From assembly GCA_027064085.1 (NCBI GenBank), contig JAMOQH010000157.1, forward strand, positions 17,343 to 81,342: a stretch of DNA of 64,000 nucleotides, given 5' to 3'. Below are positions 25,426 to 35,201 of the stretch, in pieces. This DNA comes from a bacterium. GTDB lineage: Bacteria; UBP6; JAFGXH01. The notes under the pieces are model-generated. The model searched no databases. It saw only the letters and a program-made list of their open reading frames with translations, and had not been told where the DNA came from. Both the position numbers and the translations under genes were made by a program. Numbering within the stretch: the stretch's first letter is position 1; every line of letters starts with the position of its first letter.

Positions 25426-25434
25426 TTATCTCCT

Positions 25435-25452
25435 CCCACTTGTGTGGGTTTT
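25435..25452 (+). terminator. intrinsic terminator after the ygeW/PLP-enzyme operon
   Basis: CCCAC-TTGT-GTGGG followed by TTTT, starting 10 bases after the stop codon. Confidence 0.65.
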
Positions 25453-25531
25453 AACCTCATAAATGATACTCATTCAAATTTGATAAAAATATAGTTTAAT
25501 TATTTAATATATTGTTTTTATTATAAAATCA

Positions 25532-25562
25532 TAAAAAAGAAAAGCTTTGCTTTTACTTTTTT
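25532..25562. terminator. bidirectional terminator between convergent operons
   Basis: AAAAGC-TTT-GCTTTT stem flanked by an A-run on the left and a T-run on the right, so each strand sees stem plus T-tract. It serves glgB (minus) and backs up the terminator of the PLP-enzyme operon. A second inverted repeat (AGCCAA-TGCT-TTGGCT) lies nearby toward glgB. Confidence 0.6.
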
Positions 25563-25630
25563 CAGTGTAAAAGACCTATAAAGCCAATGCTTTGGCTAGG
25601 GCTTTGAAACTGCACTAAAAAAACGAAAAA

Positions 25631-27823
25631 CTACTTAATAGGCTTTAAAATTAAAGCTCCTAATGGTGGTAAAGTTAACTCTATAGCATACGGATTTTCT
25701 TGCCAAAACATTTTAACAGGTTTTAAAGGAAGCGGGGCTCCAATATTACTGCCACCATAATATTCACTATCTGAATTAAAAATTATTTCGTATTCACAAT
25801 TTTCAGGAACACCAATTTTATAACTATCCCTAACAACAGGAGTAAAATTTAAAATTGTAATAGTGTAATTATCTTCATCCTTTCCTTTTCTTATGTATGA
25901 AACAATGCTATTATCGCTATCATTAAAATCAATCCATTGAAACCCGTCATGTGAAAAATCTACTTCAAAAAGAGATGGATTTTCTTTATAAACTCTATGT
26001 AAATCTTTAACAAAATAATTAAATTTTCTATATCTTTCTTCTTCAAGTTGATACCAATCTAACTCTCTATCATGATTCCATTCTCTCCATTGTGCGATAT
26101 CCATTCCCATAAAAGTTAATTTTTTGCCTGGATGAGTAAACATATATGTGTATAACAATCTTAAATTTGCCATCTTTTGCCATGTATCACCAGACATTTT
26201 TTCAATTAATGAACCTTTACCATGAACAACTTCATCATGTGATAATGCAAGAACAAAGTTTTCGCTAAAAGCATACCATAAAGAAAAGGTCAAAGAGCCT
26301 TGATTGTATTTTCTGTAAATAGAATCCTGTTTCATATAATCTAAAATATCATGCATCCATCCCATATTCCACTTATATCCAAAACCTAGTCCTCCTGCAT
26401 ATATAGGCTTTGAAACAGATGGCCAAGATGTAGATTCTTCGGCAATAGTAACAATATCACTAAACTGCATATAAACAGTTTCATTTAATCTTTTTAAAAA
26501 TTCAATAGCTTCAATATTTTCTCTTCCACCAAACTTATTAGGAATCCATTCTCCTTCATTTCTAGAATAATCTAAGTACAACATAGATGCTACAGCATCT
26601 ACTCTTAATCCATCTATATGATATTTATCTAACCAAAATAATGCATTTGAGATTAAAAAATTTCTTACTTCATATCTTCCAAAATTAAAGATTTTTGTTC
26701 CCCAATCTTTATGCTCTCCTAGCCTTGGATCTGAATGCTCATACAGAGCAGTTCCATCAAATAGTGAAAGAGCATGCTCATCTTTAGGAAAATGTGCAGG
26801 AACCCAATCTAAGATTACTCCAATATCATTTTGATGCATAATATCAACAAAATAAGCAAAATCTTCTGGATTCCCATACCTAGATGTAGGAGCAAAATAA
26901 CCCGTTACTTGATAACCCCATGATGCAAAAAATGGATGTTCTGCAATAGGCAGTAATTCAATATGAGTATAACCCATTGATTTTATGTACTCAACTAATG
27001 GATCTGCAATTTCTCTATATGACAAATATCTATTATTCTCTCCTCGCTTCCAAGAACCAATGTGAAGTTCGTAAATAGATATAGGGGCGTTTAATGCATT
27101 TTTTTCTTTTCTTGTTTTCATCCATAATTCATCTTTCCAATTGTGTTTATCAGAGTTATAAACAATTGATGCTGTTTTAGGTGCAGATTCAATAAAAAAA
27201 GAATATGGGTCTTGTTTTAAAAGAGTTTGATTATTTTGTGTTTTAATTTCATATTTATATAATTCTCCCTCAATTAACCCTGGTATAAAAATTTCCCAAA
27301 AGCCATTCATATTTCTCATTTGATGAATTCTGCCATCCCAATGATTAAAATTACCAACAACACTAACCATCTTAGCATTAGGAGCCCATACAGCAAAGTA
27401 AACTCCAGTTATTTTATTTACTTCTTTAGTGTGAGCACCTAATATTTCATAGGATTTATAATGATTACCCTCTGATAAAAGATGCAAATCTATTTCTCCC
27501 ATAATAGGTAAAAAATGATATGGGTCATCAAATTGCCATGAATGTCCTTCAAAGTTTATTACTTCAAATTTATAATCAAAAAACTTCTTTCTTCTTTTAA
27601 ACTCAATTTCAAAAAAACCTCTTTCATCTGTTTGAACCATTTTATGCTTTTTAGATGTTTTCCTGTCAATAACAAAAGCCTGCTCAATTCTTGGTAAAAA
27701 TAATCTTACAACAAGTCCCTGTCTTTTTGTCTCATTAATATAATGAATGCCTAAAACAGAGAAAACATCCCCGCACTCTAAGTTCATTAAATTTTGTATT
27801 TTCTTTATATTTTCTTTACCCAT
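25631..27823 (-). CDS. glgB: 1,4-alpha-glucan branching enzyme
   Basis: Introduces alpha-1,6 branches into glycogen. 730 aa from the ATG at 27823 (GGGGTG just upstream; an in-frame GTG at 27832 overlaps that site). N-terminal N1 and CBM48 domains ([21 protein letters not shown]), then a GH13 barrel. Barrel motifs: DWVPAHFP (region I), [10 protein letters not shown] with the nucleophile Asp (region II), TIAEEST with the acid Glu (region III) and [14 protein letters not shown] (region IV). Length and order are those of GlgB. No other glycogen gene lies in the window. Confidence 0.97.
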   Translation of the reverse strand: MGKENIKKIQNLMNLECGDVFSVLGIHYINETKRQGLVVRLFLPRIEQAFVIDRKTSKKHKMVQTDERGFFEIEFKRRKKFFDYKFEVINFEGHSWQFDDPYHFLPIMGEIDLHLLSEGNHYKSYEILGAHTKEVNKITGVYFAVWAPNAKMVSVVGNFNHWDGRIHQMRNMNGFWEIFIPGLIEGELYKYEIKTQNNQTLLKQDPYSFFIESAPKTASIVYNSDKHNWKDELWMKTRKEKNALNAPISIYELHIGSWKRGENNRYLSYREIADPLVEYIKSMGYTHIELLPIAEHPFFASWGYQVTGYFAPTSRYGNPEDFAYFVDIMHQNDIGVILDWVPAHFPKDEHALSLFDGTALYEHSDPRLGEHKDWGTKIFNFGRYEVRNFLISNALFWLDKYHIDGLRVDAVASMLYLDYSRNEGEWIPNKFGGRENIEAIEFLKRLNETVYMQFSDIVTIAEESTSWPSVSKPIYAGGLGFGYKWNMGWMHDILDYMKQDSIYRKYNQGSLTFSLWYAFSENFVLALSHDEVVHGKGSLIEKMSGDTWQKMANLRLLYTYMFTHPGKKLTFMGMDIAQWREWNHDRELDWYQLEEERYRKFNYFVKDLHRVYKENPSLFEVDFSHDGFQWIDFNDSDNSIVSYIRKGKDEDNYTITILNFTPVVRDSYKIGVPENCEYEIIFNSDSEYYGGSNIGAPLPLKPVKMFWQENPYAIELTLPPLGALILKPIK

Positions 27824-27968
27824 TATGTTCACCCCAAAAATTAAGTACTACATTATAAACATTTTACTAACATTTAACAAATATTTAAATATTTTATAAG
27901 TTTTTTACAAAACTTGAATATTGGAAAAAATAATGCTATAGTAGAAATGAATGATGGCTAGGAATAAA

Positions 27969-28361
27969 ATGAAATATTTTTTAATAACAATTATAATAAT
28001 ATTATTTTTGGCATGTAATGCTAGTACAAAAAAAATTGAATTTACTAAACACTATCCTGATAATTACAATGCATTTATTAGGTGGAAAAGATTTGATAAT
28101 TTAAAGGTATTTCTCAAAGCAGAAGACTATAAAACTTTAGATAAAATCAAAAAGAAATATAAAAACAGCACTGTAAACTCATATAAATTAATTTTAATGA
28201 AAAAAATAAATAAAGATGAGTATAAAGTGATTATAGAAAGAGAAGAGGTTATTCTTCCTTCAAATACCTTAAAAACTAATAGGTACATTCAATATTGGAA
28301 TTTTAATAAAGAATTAAAACTATGGAAAATAGAGAAAGAAATAGAAGATAAGGAGGACTAA
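27969..28361 (+). CDS. small lipoprotein upstream of rpoN
   Basis: 130 aa from the ATG at 27969, preferred because AGGA lies 5 nt before it; in-frame ATGs at 27951 and 27954 would add six or five residues ahead of the signal peptide. Lipobox LFLAC. The mature part is charged, with KLILMKKINKDEYKVIIERE and WNFNKELKLWKIEKE, like small periplasmic DUF4878/NTF2-like lipoproteins, though no firm family is apparent. Its stop overlaps the rpoN start by one base (TAATG), so the two are translationally coupled. Confidence 0.68.
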   Translation: MKYFLITIIIILFLACNASTKKIEFTKHYPDNYNAFIRWKRFDNLKVFLKAEDYKTLDKIKKKYKNSTVNSYKLILMKKINKDEYKVIIEREEVILPSNTLKTNRYIQYWNFNKELKLWKIEKEIEDKED

Positions 28362-29917
28362 TGGAATTAGGACTACAACAAAAACTGGCTCTAAAACAAA
28401 AAATTACTCCACAAATGATACAATCCGTAACATTTCTTCAATATAATTTAACTGACTTAAATCAAGAGATTGATAAACAAGTTGAAGAAAATGTCCTACT
28501 AGAAAAAGAAACTCATGAAATATACTCAGAAGAAATAAATACTATTAATAGTTCAATACCTGAAACAGAAAAAGAATTTCCCATAGAAACTGCTAAACTA
28601 GAGGAAATAGAAAAAAAAAATGAGTTTAGTATTGAAGACTGGAAGGCTCACTATGAAAATGGAGGGCAAACCTTTGAAGGATATAAAACAAGAAACTCTG
28701 ATTATGATGACTTGTATGATCCAGATAAAAAAGGCAAAAATACCAAAACATTAAAGTCTCACCTTCTTGAACAAGCAAATATTCACCTTAAAGATGAATT
28801 TGATAGAAAAATTGCAGAATTATTAGTAGAAAATATAAATTATGATGGTTTCTTAGATGAAACAATAACTATTTATAGTGATAAACTTAATGATAAAAAA
28901 GAAAGAGAAATAATAAAACAGGAAAATATTTTTGACCACATAATAAATAAAATAAATAAAATTTATAATAAAATTTATAATAATGATATTATTGAAGAAG
29001 ATGATATTCAGGATGTTTTAAATAAAATCTATACATTTGACCCTATTGGTTGTGGAGCTTTTAGCAAAATAGAATCACTATACATCCAGGCTAAACTTTA
29101 CAACTATCCATCTTATGTTATTGATATAATAAAAAATGACTTGGAACTTCTTGCTGATAATAAAATTAAAGAGTTAAAAGAAAAGTATAATATTCCTGAT
29201 AGCAAACTAATAAAAGCAATAAAATTAATTAAAAAACTAGAACCCATTCCCGGAAGACAGTTTTATCCTGAAGAACCTCAAAATATTGAACCAGAAATTA
29301 GATTAATCAAAGAAGGAAATAATTATAGAGTTGAATTAATCAAAGAGAGAATCCCCTCCCTAAGAATTAGTAATCACTATAGAAAACAACTAATGGACCC
29401 AAATACGGACAAAGAAACAAGAGAATATATAGAAGAAAAAATACAAGCGGCAATTCATATTATAAATGCAATAAAACAAAGAAAAAAAACAATAATTCGG
29501 GTTATGGAAGTTATTATAAAAATACAAAAAGACTTTTTTGATAATAGTGGAAACTATGATTTTTTTAAAGCAATTACTTTAAAAGATGTCGCTCAGGAGC
29601 TTGAACTAGACGAATCAACAATTAGTCGAGCTACTTCAGGTAAATATTTAATATCAGATATTGGTATATATGAATTAAAACACTTCTTTTCAACATCGGT
29701 AAAAGTTATAGGAGGAGAAAACCAATCTATGATGCAAGTTAAAAACTTAATAAAAAAAATCATAGATAATGAAGATAAAAAGAAGCCTTTGTCTGATGCT
29801 AAAATATCTAAAATATTAAAAGAAGAACATAATCTTAATATATTAAGAAAAACTATTGGTAATTATAGAAAATATCTAGACATTCCTTCTACAACAAAAA
29901 GAAAAAAAATATTATAA
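28361..29917 (+). CDS. rpoN: RNA polymerase sigma-54 factor
   Basis: 518 aa with the three RpoN regions. Region I is Gln/Leu-rich (ELGLQQKLALKQKITPQMIQ, the activator-interacting part). An acidic region II and the core-binding region (TFDPIGCGAFSKIESL) follow. The C-terminal DNA-binding part has a helix-turn-helix (LKDVAQELELDESTISRATSGKY). The RpoN box, normally ARRTVAKYRE, reads LRKTIGNYRK here, followed by YLDIPSTTKRK. The start is preceded by AAGGAGG within the upstream lipoprotein gene. No hpf/ptsN neighbours are present, unlike proteobacterial rpoN loci, and no bacterial enhancer-binding protein is in the window. Confidence 0.95.
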   Translation: MELGLQQKLALKQKITPQMIQSVTFLQYNLTDLNQEIDKQVEENVLLEKETHEIYSEEINTINSSIPETEKEFPIETAKLEEIEKKNEFSIEDWKAHYENGGQTFEGYKTRNSDYDDLYDPDKKGKNTKTLKSHLLEQANIHLKDEFDRKIAELLVENINYDGFLDETITIYSDKLNDKKEREIIKQENIFDHIINKINKIYNKIYNNDIIEEDDIQDVLNKIYTFDPIGCGAFSKIESLYIQAKLYNYPSYVIDIIKNDLELLADNKIKELKEKYNIPDSKLIKAIKLIKKLEPIPGRQFYPEEPQNIEPEIRLIKEGNNYRVELIKERIPSLRISNHYRKQLMDPNTDKETREYIEEKIQAAIHIINAIKQRKKTIIRVMEVIIKIQKDFFDNSGNYDFFKAITLKDVAQELELDESTISRATSGKYLISDIGIYELKHFFSTSVKVIGGENQSMMQVKNLIKKIIDNEDKKKPLSDAKISKILKEEHNLNILRKTIGNYRKYLDIPSTTKRKKIL

Positions 29918-29937
29918 ACAGTTAATATTCAAATAGT

Positions 29938-29960
29938 GTAACGATTCAGGTTAATTTTTT
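29938..29960 (+). repeat. dispersed repeat B, short copy
   Basis: GTAACGATTCAGGTTAATTT shares its first 20 bases (one difference) with the repeat at 63693, then diverges. It lies 21 bases after the rpoN stop. Confidence 0.4.
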
Positions 29961-29983
29961 ATTTTTTAGTAAAACTCATTTTA

Positions 29984-30322
29984 TTACTTCTTTTCTTTCT
30001 TTTGGCATTCATCAAAAATTTTAGCTTTCATCAAACAATCAATTTTTTCACTGCTATAAAACAAACTACATTCTGTTTCTAGATTTTTAACTTTTTTAAA
30101 TTTTTCTGATATTTTTTTACATTTTCTAGATTTTTCTTGTTGATGACATTTTTTAGTTTCTTTATCAGTTTTAGCATTTATCAGGCAGGTTATTAAATCT
30201 CCGGAGTCTCCTTCTCCTATTAAGCAACCTCCATCTTTTTTATCAGGTATTACTGTATCGCAATCTGCACTGTAAATTGTGATACTTAATAATATTAAAA
30301 TCAAAAGTGATAAAAACTTCAT
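29984..30322 (-). CDS. small secreted cysteine-containing protein
   Basis: 112 aa. Signal peptide (1-18, ending IYSA), then a mature domain with eight cysteines (DCDTV, GGCLIG, TCLINA, KCHQQ, KCKKI, ECSLF, DCLMKA, ECQKK) spaced in a helical repeat-like manner and rich in Lys/Glu. No known family. The CLxxAK motif occurs twice (CLINAKT and CLMKAKI), suggesting two copies of a helical hairpin held by disulfides. AGGAGG precedes the ATG. It lies 8 bases downstream of the methyltransferase gene. Confidence 0.62.
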   Translation of the reverse strand: MKFLSLLILILLSITIYSADCDTVIPDKKDGGCLIGEGDSGDLITCLINAKTDKETKKCHQQEKSRKCKKISEKFKKVKNLETECSLFYSSEKIDCLMKAKIFDECQKKEKK

Positions 30323-30330
30323 AATTCCTC

Positions 30331-31452
30331 CTATATTATCCCATGATAGATATTTAACAATATTCCACCATTTTTTATTTTTAAATTGTCCTTTTTTAAT
30401 TTATTGAATTTATGATTTCTAGAAACTAAAATTAAATATTCCCAGTTTTTAAAATCTTTTAATAATTTATGTTCTATTTCTTTATAAAAATCTACTTCCA
30501 CCTTAATCCTTTTATTATAGGGTAAGTTCATAACAATAAATCCACTTTCTTTTGACGGAGTGATATTTAAAAAATTCTCTTTTTTTGCTTTTATTCCATT
30601 AAAAATTGATAAATTTTCATTTGAAACCTTAACTGAAGCTTCTTCTAGGTCTGATGGCATAATGTTTTTAATATTATAATTAAGATTTTTGGTATATTTA
30701 TTTTTTAGAAAATTAAATGTTTTTTCTTTAAAATTAACCCAGTTCATAAAATTAAATTCTCTATTAAATCCAGGAATTATATCATTTTTTATCATAGATG
30801 CTTCTATGGAAAATGTTGCACTTCCACACATAGGGTCAAGTAAATATTTATTTTTATCCCAGTACTTTAATAACAGGGCCGCCGCAATATTTTCTCTTAT
30901 TGGAGCTTTTGAAGTTTTCTTTTTTATATTCCTTTTATATAAAAAATCTCCACTAGCATCAAGGCTAATTGTTATTTCATTATCTTCTATTCTAACATAT
31001 AGTTTTTCTTGAGATTTTTTATCCAAAATATAATTAAAGTCATTTTTTTTACCAAAACTTAAGATTTCTTTAGCAAGAAACTCTTTTACCATATCTGTAT
31101 GATATAACTTAGAGCTTTTTGAGCTTACTATAATATCAAAATTAGTGTCTTTAGGCCAAAACAAGCAAAAATCTAGCCTTGTTAAAGCTTTTTTTATTTC
31201 AGAGAGGTGAGTTGCTTTAAAAGTTGCTAACCTGAAAAGAATTTTAGTTGCAACTCTTGTTTTTAGTGATAAATCATATAAAACATCAAGCTTTCCCTTT
31301 ACCTCTAAACCTCCATTTGTTTCTTTTGTAGTGTTATATCCGAAAGATATGATTTCATTTTTTAGAATTGATTCTAGGCCAGGCTGTACAATTAAGAAAT
31401 AATTATGTTCTTTACTCCATATTTTTTGTTTAATTTTTCTTTCAATATTCAT
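30331..31452 (-). CDS. THUMP-domain RNA N2-guanine methyltransferase (RlmL-like)
   Basis: 373 aa. N-terminal ferredoxin-like/THUMP region (YFLIVQPGLESILKNEI; about 60-165), then a Rossmann methyltransferase with SAM motif LLDPMCGSATFSIEA and catalytic motif NLPYNKR (the N-P-P-Y type for base N-methylation). This is the architecture of RlmL (23S m2G2445) and TrmN relatives. It lacks the RlmK half found in the E. coli fusion, as in many bacteria. It overlaps the upstream DUF364 gene by 11 bases. Confidence 0.88.
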   Translation of the reverse strand: MNIERKIKQKIWSKEHNYFLIVQPGLESILKNEIISFGYNTTKETNGGLEVKGKLDVLYDLSLKTRVATKILFRLATFKATHLSEIKKALTRLDFCLFWPKDTNFDIIVSSKSSKLYHTDMVKEFLAKEILSFGKKNDFNYILDKKSQEKLYVRIEDNEITISLDASGDFLYKRNIKKKTSKAPIRENIAAALLLKYWDKNKYLLDPMCGSATFSIEASMIKNDIIPGFNREFNFMNWVNFKEKTFNFLKNKYTKNLNYNIKNIMPSDLEEASVKVSNENLSIFNGIKAKKENFLNITPSKESGFIVMNLPYNKRIKVEVDFYKEIEHKLLKDFKNWEYLILVSRNHKFNKLKKDNLKIKNGGILLNIYHGII

Positions 31453-32146
31453 CTTTTATAATAGAGATAGATTCTCTTCCTTTTAAATTTTTAAAACCTT
31501 TACCTTCTTTAATACCATTAATAAATAAATCTTTATCTTTTATTATTGTTCCACTGATAATATCTATTCCATAATCAAACAGTATCGGGCTTAGAGGAGT
31601 AGAGGGACCAAGTAATATAATTTTAGTTTTATTGGTTTTATATTTTACTAATTCTTCAAATGTATGATTAATTAAAGTTGTTGCTGTTATTGCTAGTATA
31701 TCTAATTCATTTATGTAGTTTTTTAGATATTTTGAATGATACTCTCCTTTTTGTGGAAATAGTTCAAAAACATATAGCTTATTTATTTGATGTTTTAATT
31801 TTTTTATAAACGGAAAGCGTCCAACGACCCCAACATTATTATAATTTGGTAATAAATCATAGGCATTTATTTTTTTTAATTTTAAATTATCTCTATTTAA
31901 TGCCGAATTTATTGTGGCAATGCCTATTGAGGCTTCCAATTCGTTATCTGATAGAGCAAGTTTAGCTACTTTCTTAGCGGAATTACCAATAATATCAATA
32001 TTATTATATGGTTTTCTGTATGCTGGTTTTAAAGTTGAAGAAATTCCACAGTATTTACTTTCTATTATTGTTTCAAAAACTCCAACAAGGCTATCTTTTA
32101 TTTCGTAGTCTTCAATATTTTCTATTAACTTGTTTAAAATTTCCAT
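31442..32146 (-). CDS. DUF364/DUF4213 putative heavy-metal-chelation protein
   Basis: About 234 aa from the ATG at 32146; GGGA is close upstream, and a GTG ten codons earlier is possible. The N-terminal part fits DUF4213 (GVFETIIESKYCGISSTL; LSDNELEASIGIATINSALN). The C-terminal Rossmann-like part fits DUF364 (NVGVVGRFPFIKKL, DILAITATTLINHTFEELV, ILLGPSTPLSPILFDYGID). Family proteins often stand near metal, molybdate or cobalamin transport genes and may chelate metals; none is adjacent here. Confidence 0.85.
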   Translation of the reverse strand: MEILNKLIENIEDYEIKDSLVGVFETIIESKYCGISSTLKPAYRKPYNNIDIIGNSAKKVAKLALSDNELEASIGIATINSALNRDNLKLKKINAYDLLPNYNNVGVVGRFPFIKKLKHQINKLYVFELFPQKGEYHSKYLKNYINELDILAITATTLINHTFEELVKYKTNKTKIILLGPSTPLSPILFDYGIDIISGTIIKDKDLFINGIKEGKGFKNLKGRESISIIKDEY

Positions 32147-32243
32147 ATTTCCCAATATAAAAATTATATATAGCACATTTTTAAAAAAAATTGTATATTT
32201 GTTTTTCTTATTATATAATAAAATGGTTTAAAATGGAGGCGTT

Positions 32244-32882
32244 ATGATTTTTAGAAAAGAAGAGTATAATAAAATAACGGCAATTCTTTTATTTCCTGAA
32301 AATCAAATTTGGAAAGATATTTTATATATTTTTACTCAAGAGCAAGAAAATCTAGAAACAGATATTGATAAGATATCAAATGTTTCTTTAGATACCATTG
32401 ATGAATTAGAAAATGTAATTTTTTATAAAATTGAAAAATTTAATGGTGATCAGGATATTAAGTTATTTGAAATTGCTAAATATGTAATTAAATTTGTTGT
32501 TGAATTAGAAGAGTTTTTTGATACAGAACTTGAAAAGTCATGTCCTGAAGTAAGAATAATATATAATATGATATTTAAAATAGGGATTGATACAATAAAG
32601 CAAAAAAGTTTTAAGAAAATAAGAGAAGTTGTTGAAAAGCAAGTAGAGTTAGAAATACAAGGTAATCATAATCCTAGTACAATCACTGCATTAAATTGTA
32701 TTATTAATGCTACTGATAAAAACTTTAAATCTGCTTCATTTCATTCTATAAAAGAGGCTGTTAATACTTGGATACCATATTTTATACAAGAATATTCAAG
32801 TTTTGGTCATGAAGACATAAATTTAATTATAAAAGCTTTAAAGTTTACATTTTTAAAATCAATTATACCATTTTTAATATAA
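32244..32882 (+). CDS. hypothetical helical protein upstream of HDOD gene
   Basis: 212 aa, predicted all-helical, no signal peptide. Contains LLFPENQIWKDILYIFTQEQ, YVIKFVVELEEFFDTELEK and TWIPYFIQEYSSFGHEDI. No family recognised. GGAGG lies 4 nt before the ATG. It is transcribed 55 bases ahead of the HDOD gene, so it may be a partner of that signalling protein. Confidence 0.62.
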   Translation: MIFRKEEYNKITAILLFPENQIWKDILYIFTQEQENLETDIDKISNVSLDTIDELENVIFYKIEKFNGDQDIKLFEIAKYVIKFVVELEEFFDTELEKSCPEVRIIYNMIFKIGIDTIKQKSFKKIREVVEKQVELEIQGNHNPSTITALNCIINATDKNFKSASFHSIKEAVNTWIPYFIQEYSSFGHEDINLIIKALKFTFLKSIIPFLI

Positions 32883-32937
32883 ATATTTTGATTTTATCAT
32901 AAAAATTCCGAGAACATATTGTTGAGAAGGAGGTTTT

Positions 32938-33963
32938 ATGAAAAATTTAATTAATGATTTAGACCCAAATAAAAAAAATAAAAATTTATTATCCAAAGTG
33001 CTAGGTTTTATTAAAAATATAAATAAACAAGAAGATGAAAGCCAAATTCTTATAGATATTGAGAAGTATCATACCCTACAAGAAAATACTTTAAAAAATG
33101 CAAAAATTCCTATAGAAAAATTATTTCTTGACTACATTAAAACAAAATCACAAGAAGAAAGTTTTGATGTTCCTTCTTTTCCAAATATTATACTAGAATT
33201 AAATAAAGCAGTTGCAAACCCAAATAGTACTTTTTTGGTATTTTCTGATATAATTAAACTAGACCCATCTTTAACTCTTAAAATCTTAAAACTTGCAAAT
33301 TCTCCTATTTATAAAAAAAATAAAGATATTGTAAACCTGGAAGATGCCATTGGATTAATTGGCCTAAAAGCGACTAAAAACTTAATTTTAGCTGTAATAA
33401 TGAAGGGAAGTTTATTTAAATCAGGATATTCTGAAAAAATTGCTCAAAAATTTTTTAAGGATGCACTTTTAACTGCTATTATTGCAGAAAATTTTGCAAA
33501 ATTGCAACAACTAAATGAAAGTTTTTTATATACATTGGCATTGTTACATAATATTGGTGGAATTGTAGCATTAAATTTAGCAAGTAATTTTATTAAAGAA
33601 AACAATATTGAATTATCTGAAAATGAATTAATTTTAAGAATTATAAAAAAATTTCAACTTCAGTTAACAAAAACAATTTTAAAAAAATGGAAATTTAATG
33701 ATTTATATATTAAGGCTGTTGTTAATCAAGATGAGGAAAAAGAAGAAAAAGATAATGTATTATCAAAAATTTTATATTTCTCTCAAACAGTGTCTAAATC
33801 TTTACTTTCAGGAGGCTTAAAGTCTTTAGATAAAGAAGGTTTAACGATATTTTATGATGAAACACTTAAAAATGCCAAATTAAAAATATTCTCAAGAACA
33901 GCAAGAATTATCATGAATGAATCTATAAGAGAGTTTGAAGTGGTTTCCAGATTTATTTCTTAA
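32938..33963 (+). CDS. HDOD-domain signalling protein, copy 1
   Basis: 341 aa with an N-terminal extension (1-80) and an HDOD domain (about 80-300): PSFPNIILELNKAV, IIKLDPSLTLKILKLANSPIY, LEDAIGLIGLKATKNLILAVIM and TLALLHNIGGIVALNLAS. HDOD domains resemble HD hydrolases but lack the metal residues and act as signalling modules, often linked to c-di-GMP and motility. Related in layout to the protein at 52111-53124. AAGGAGG lies 4 nt before the ATG. Its last 11 bases overlap the 3' end of convergent ispD. Confidence 0.87.
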   Translation: MKNLINDLDPNKKNKNLLSKVLGFIKNINKQEDESQILIDIEKYHTLQENTLKNAKIPIEKLFLDYIKTKSQEESFDVPSFPNIILELNKAVANPNSTFLVFSDIIKLDPSLTLKILKLANSPIYKKNKDIVNLEDAIGLIGLKATKNLILAVIMKGSLFKSGYSEKIAQKFFKDALLTAIIAENFAKLQQLNESFLYTLALLHNIGGIVALNLASNFIKENNIELSENELILRIIKKFQLQLTKTILKKWKFNDLYIKAVVNQDEEKEEKDNVLSKILYFSQTVSKSLLSGGLKSLDKEGLTIFYDETLKNAKLKIFSRTARIIMNESIREFEVVSRFIS

Positions 33964-34630
33964 AGTATTTTTGAATTAGAAATTCAGCATAATCCAAATC
34001 ATTTTGAGTTGTTATTTTTATATTATTTTTTTCTCCTTCAATGTAGAAAACTTGTTCTTTAATATTTTCAACTAATTCAGAATCATCAAAGTTAATGTTT
34101 TTAAGATTAATATTAGAGTATGCTTTTTTTATTATATTAGTATGGAATCCTTGTGGTGTTTGTACGGAAATAAGGTTTTCTCGGTTTATGGTATTTATTA
34201 TTTGATTATTTTTTACTTTTTTTATTGTATTTGTTAGTTTTAATGCAGGAATTATCGCATTATGTATTTTTAATGCCTCTATTACTCTTTTTATAAGTAT
34301 ATTTGTTACAAATGGCCTTGCCCCATCATGAATAAGGGTATATGGATTTTTATTATCTAGTATTTTTATAGCATTATTTATTGATTCAGCTCTAGAGCTT
34401 CCCCCAATTATGGGAATGATTTTATTACTTAATTTTTGATATTTATTTTTATTATATTCAAACTCCAGTTGTGGCAAAACTAAATAAATTTTATCTACTA
34501 ATTTAATGTTAATCCAAGTCAATAAGTTCATTTCTAAAATTTCTATCCCTTGTATTTTTACAAATTGTTTAGGTGTTTTTTCTGAAAACCTTGATCCGCT
34601 ACCTGCTGCCGGGATAATTAAATTAATCAT
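33953..34630 (-). CDS. ispD: 2-C-methyl-D-erythritol 4-phosphate cytidylyltransferase
   Basis: MEP-pathway isoprenoid enzyme, 225 aa (normal). The nucleotide loop is LIIPAAGSGSRF followed by TPKQF (catalytic Arg and Lys). IHDGARPFV, PALKLTNTIKKV, VQTPQGFH and FDDSELVE are all diagnostic. It follows carD by five bases, a pairing seen in many bacteria. The ribosome site is weak, suggesting coupling to carD. Confidence 0.96.
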   Translation of the reverse strand: MINLIIPAAGSGSRFSEKTPKQFVKIQGIEILEMNLLTWINIKLVDKIYLVLPQLEFEYNKNKYQKLSNKIIPIIGGSSRAESINNAIKILDNKNPYTLIHDGARPFVTNILIKRVIEALKIHNAIIPALKLTNTIKKVKNNQIINTINRENLISVQTPQGFHTNIIKKAYSNINLKNINFDDSELVENIKEQVFYIEGEKNNIKITTQNDLDYAEFLIQKYFKK

Positions 34631-34635
34631 TTATT

Positions 34636-35109
34636 TTACTTTAAGCACTCTTCTAATTTGATTTCAATTACAGATTTGTTTGAATTATCAGAAACAACTA
34701 ATTCTTGTATTATTAATTCTTTAGCTTGTTTATATATTTTATCTTCACTAAATGATAATTTTTTACTCATTTTAGCAAAGCTTAATTCTTTTAAGATAGT
34801 TGCAACATCATAGATTGAGCCGTTTTTAAGTTTTTCAGTATATTCTCTTAATCTTTTATTCCAATTACTTTTTTTTATTTCAAAATCTTTATCTCCAAGA
34901 AAATCAAAAATTTCTTTAACTTCTGTTTCTGGAATAGGGCGTCTTATTGATGTTTGATTACTAGTTGGAACCATAAATTCAACATCTTTATTAAATACTT
35001 TTAAAACATAATAATCAAGATTATTCCTTTCTACAATATTAATAATCTCTGCAACTCCTTGCCCTCTGAATATAACTCTTTCATTTAGTTGGTAATTAGT
35101 TTGAAACAT
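34636..35109 (-). CDS. carD: CarD-family transcriptional regulator
   Basis: 157 aa from the ATG at 35109; GGAGG lies 5 nt upstream, so earlier in-frame ATGs are unlikely. The N-terminal CarD/RID domain (QLNERVIFRGQGVAEIINIVER, YYVLKVFNKDVEFMVP) binds the RNA polymerase beta subunit lobe. The C-terminal helical part (about 75-157, SNWNKRLREYTEKLKNG) contacts the upstream edge of the promoter bubble. It should stabilise open complexes at rRNA and housekeeping promoters, which is relevant in such an AT-rich genome. In an operon with ispD. Confidence 0.93.
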   Translation of the reverse strand: MFQTNYQLNERVIFRGQGVAEIINIVERNNLDYYVLKVFNKDVEFMVPTSNQTSIRRPIPETEVKEIFDFLGDKDFEIKKSNWNKRLREYTEKLKNGSIYDVATILKELSFAKMSKKLSFSEDKIYKQAKELIIQELVVSDNSNKSVIEIKLEECLK

Positions 35110-35201
35110 TAAAGCCTCCATATAATGTACCATATTCTACTATAAAAATAGAAAAATGTCAAATCACATTAAATTTTACTAGATTTTTTAAAGATAATCT
35201 G

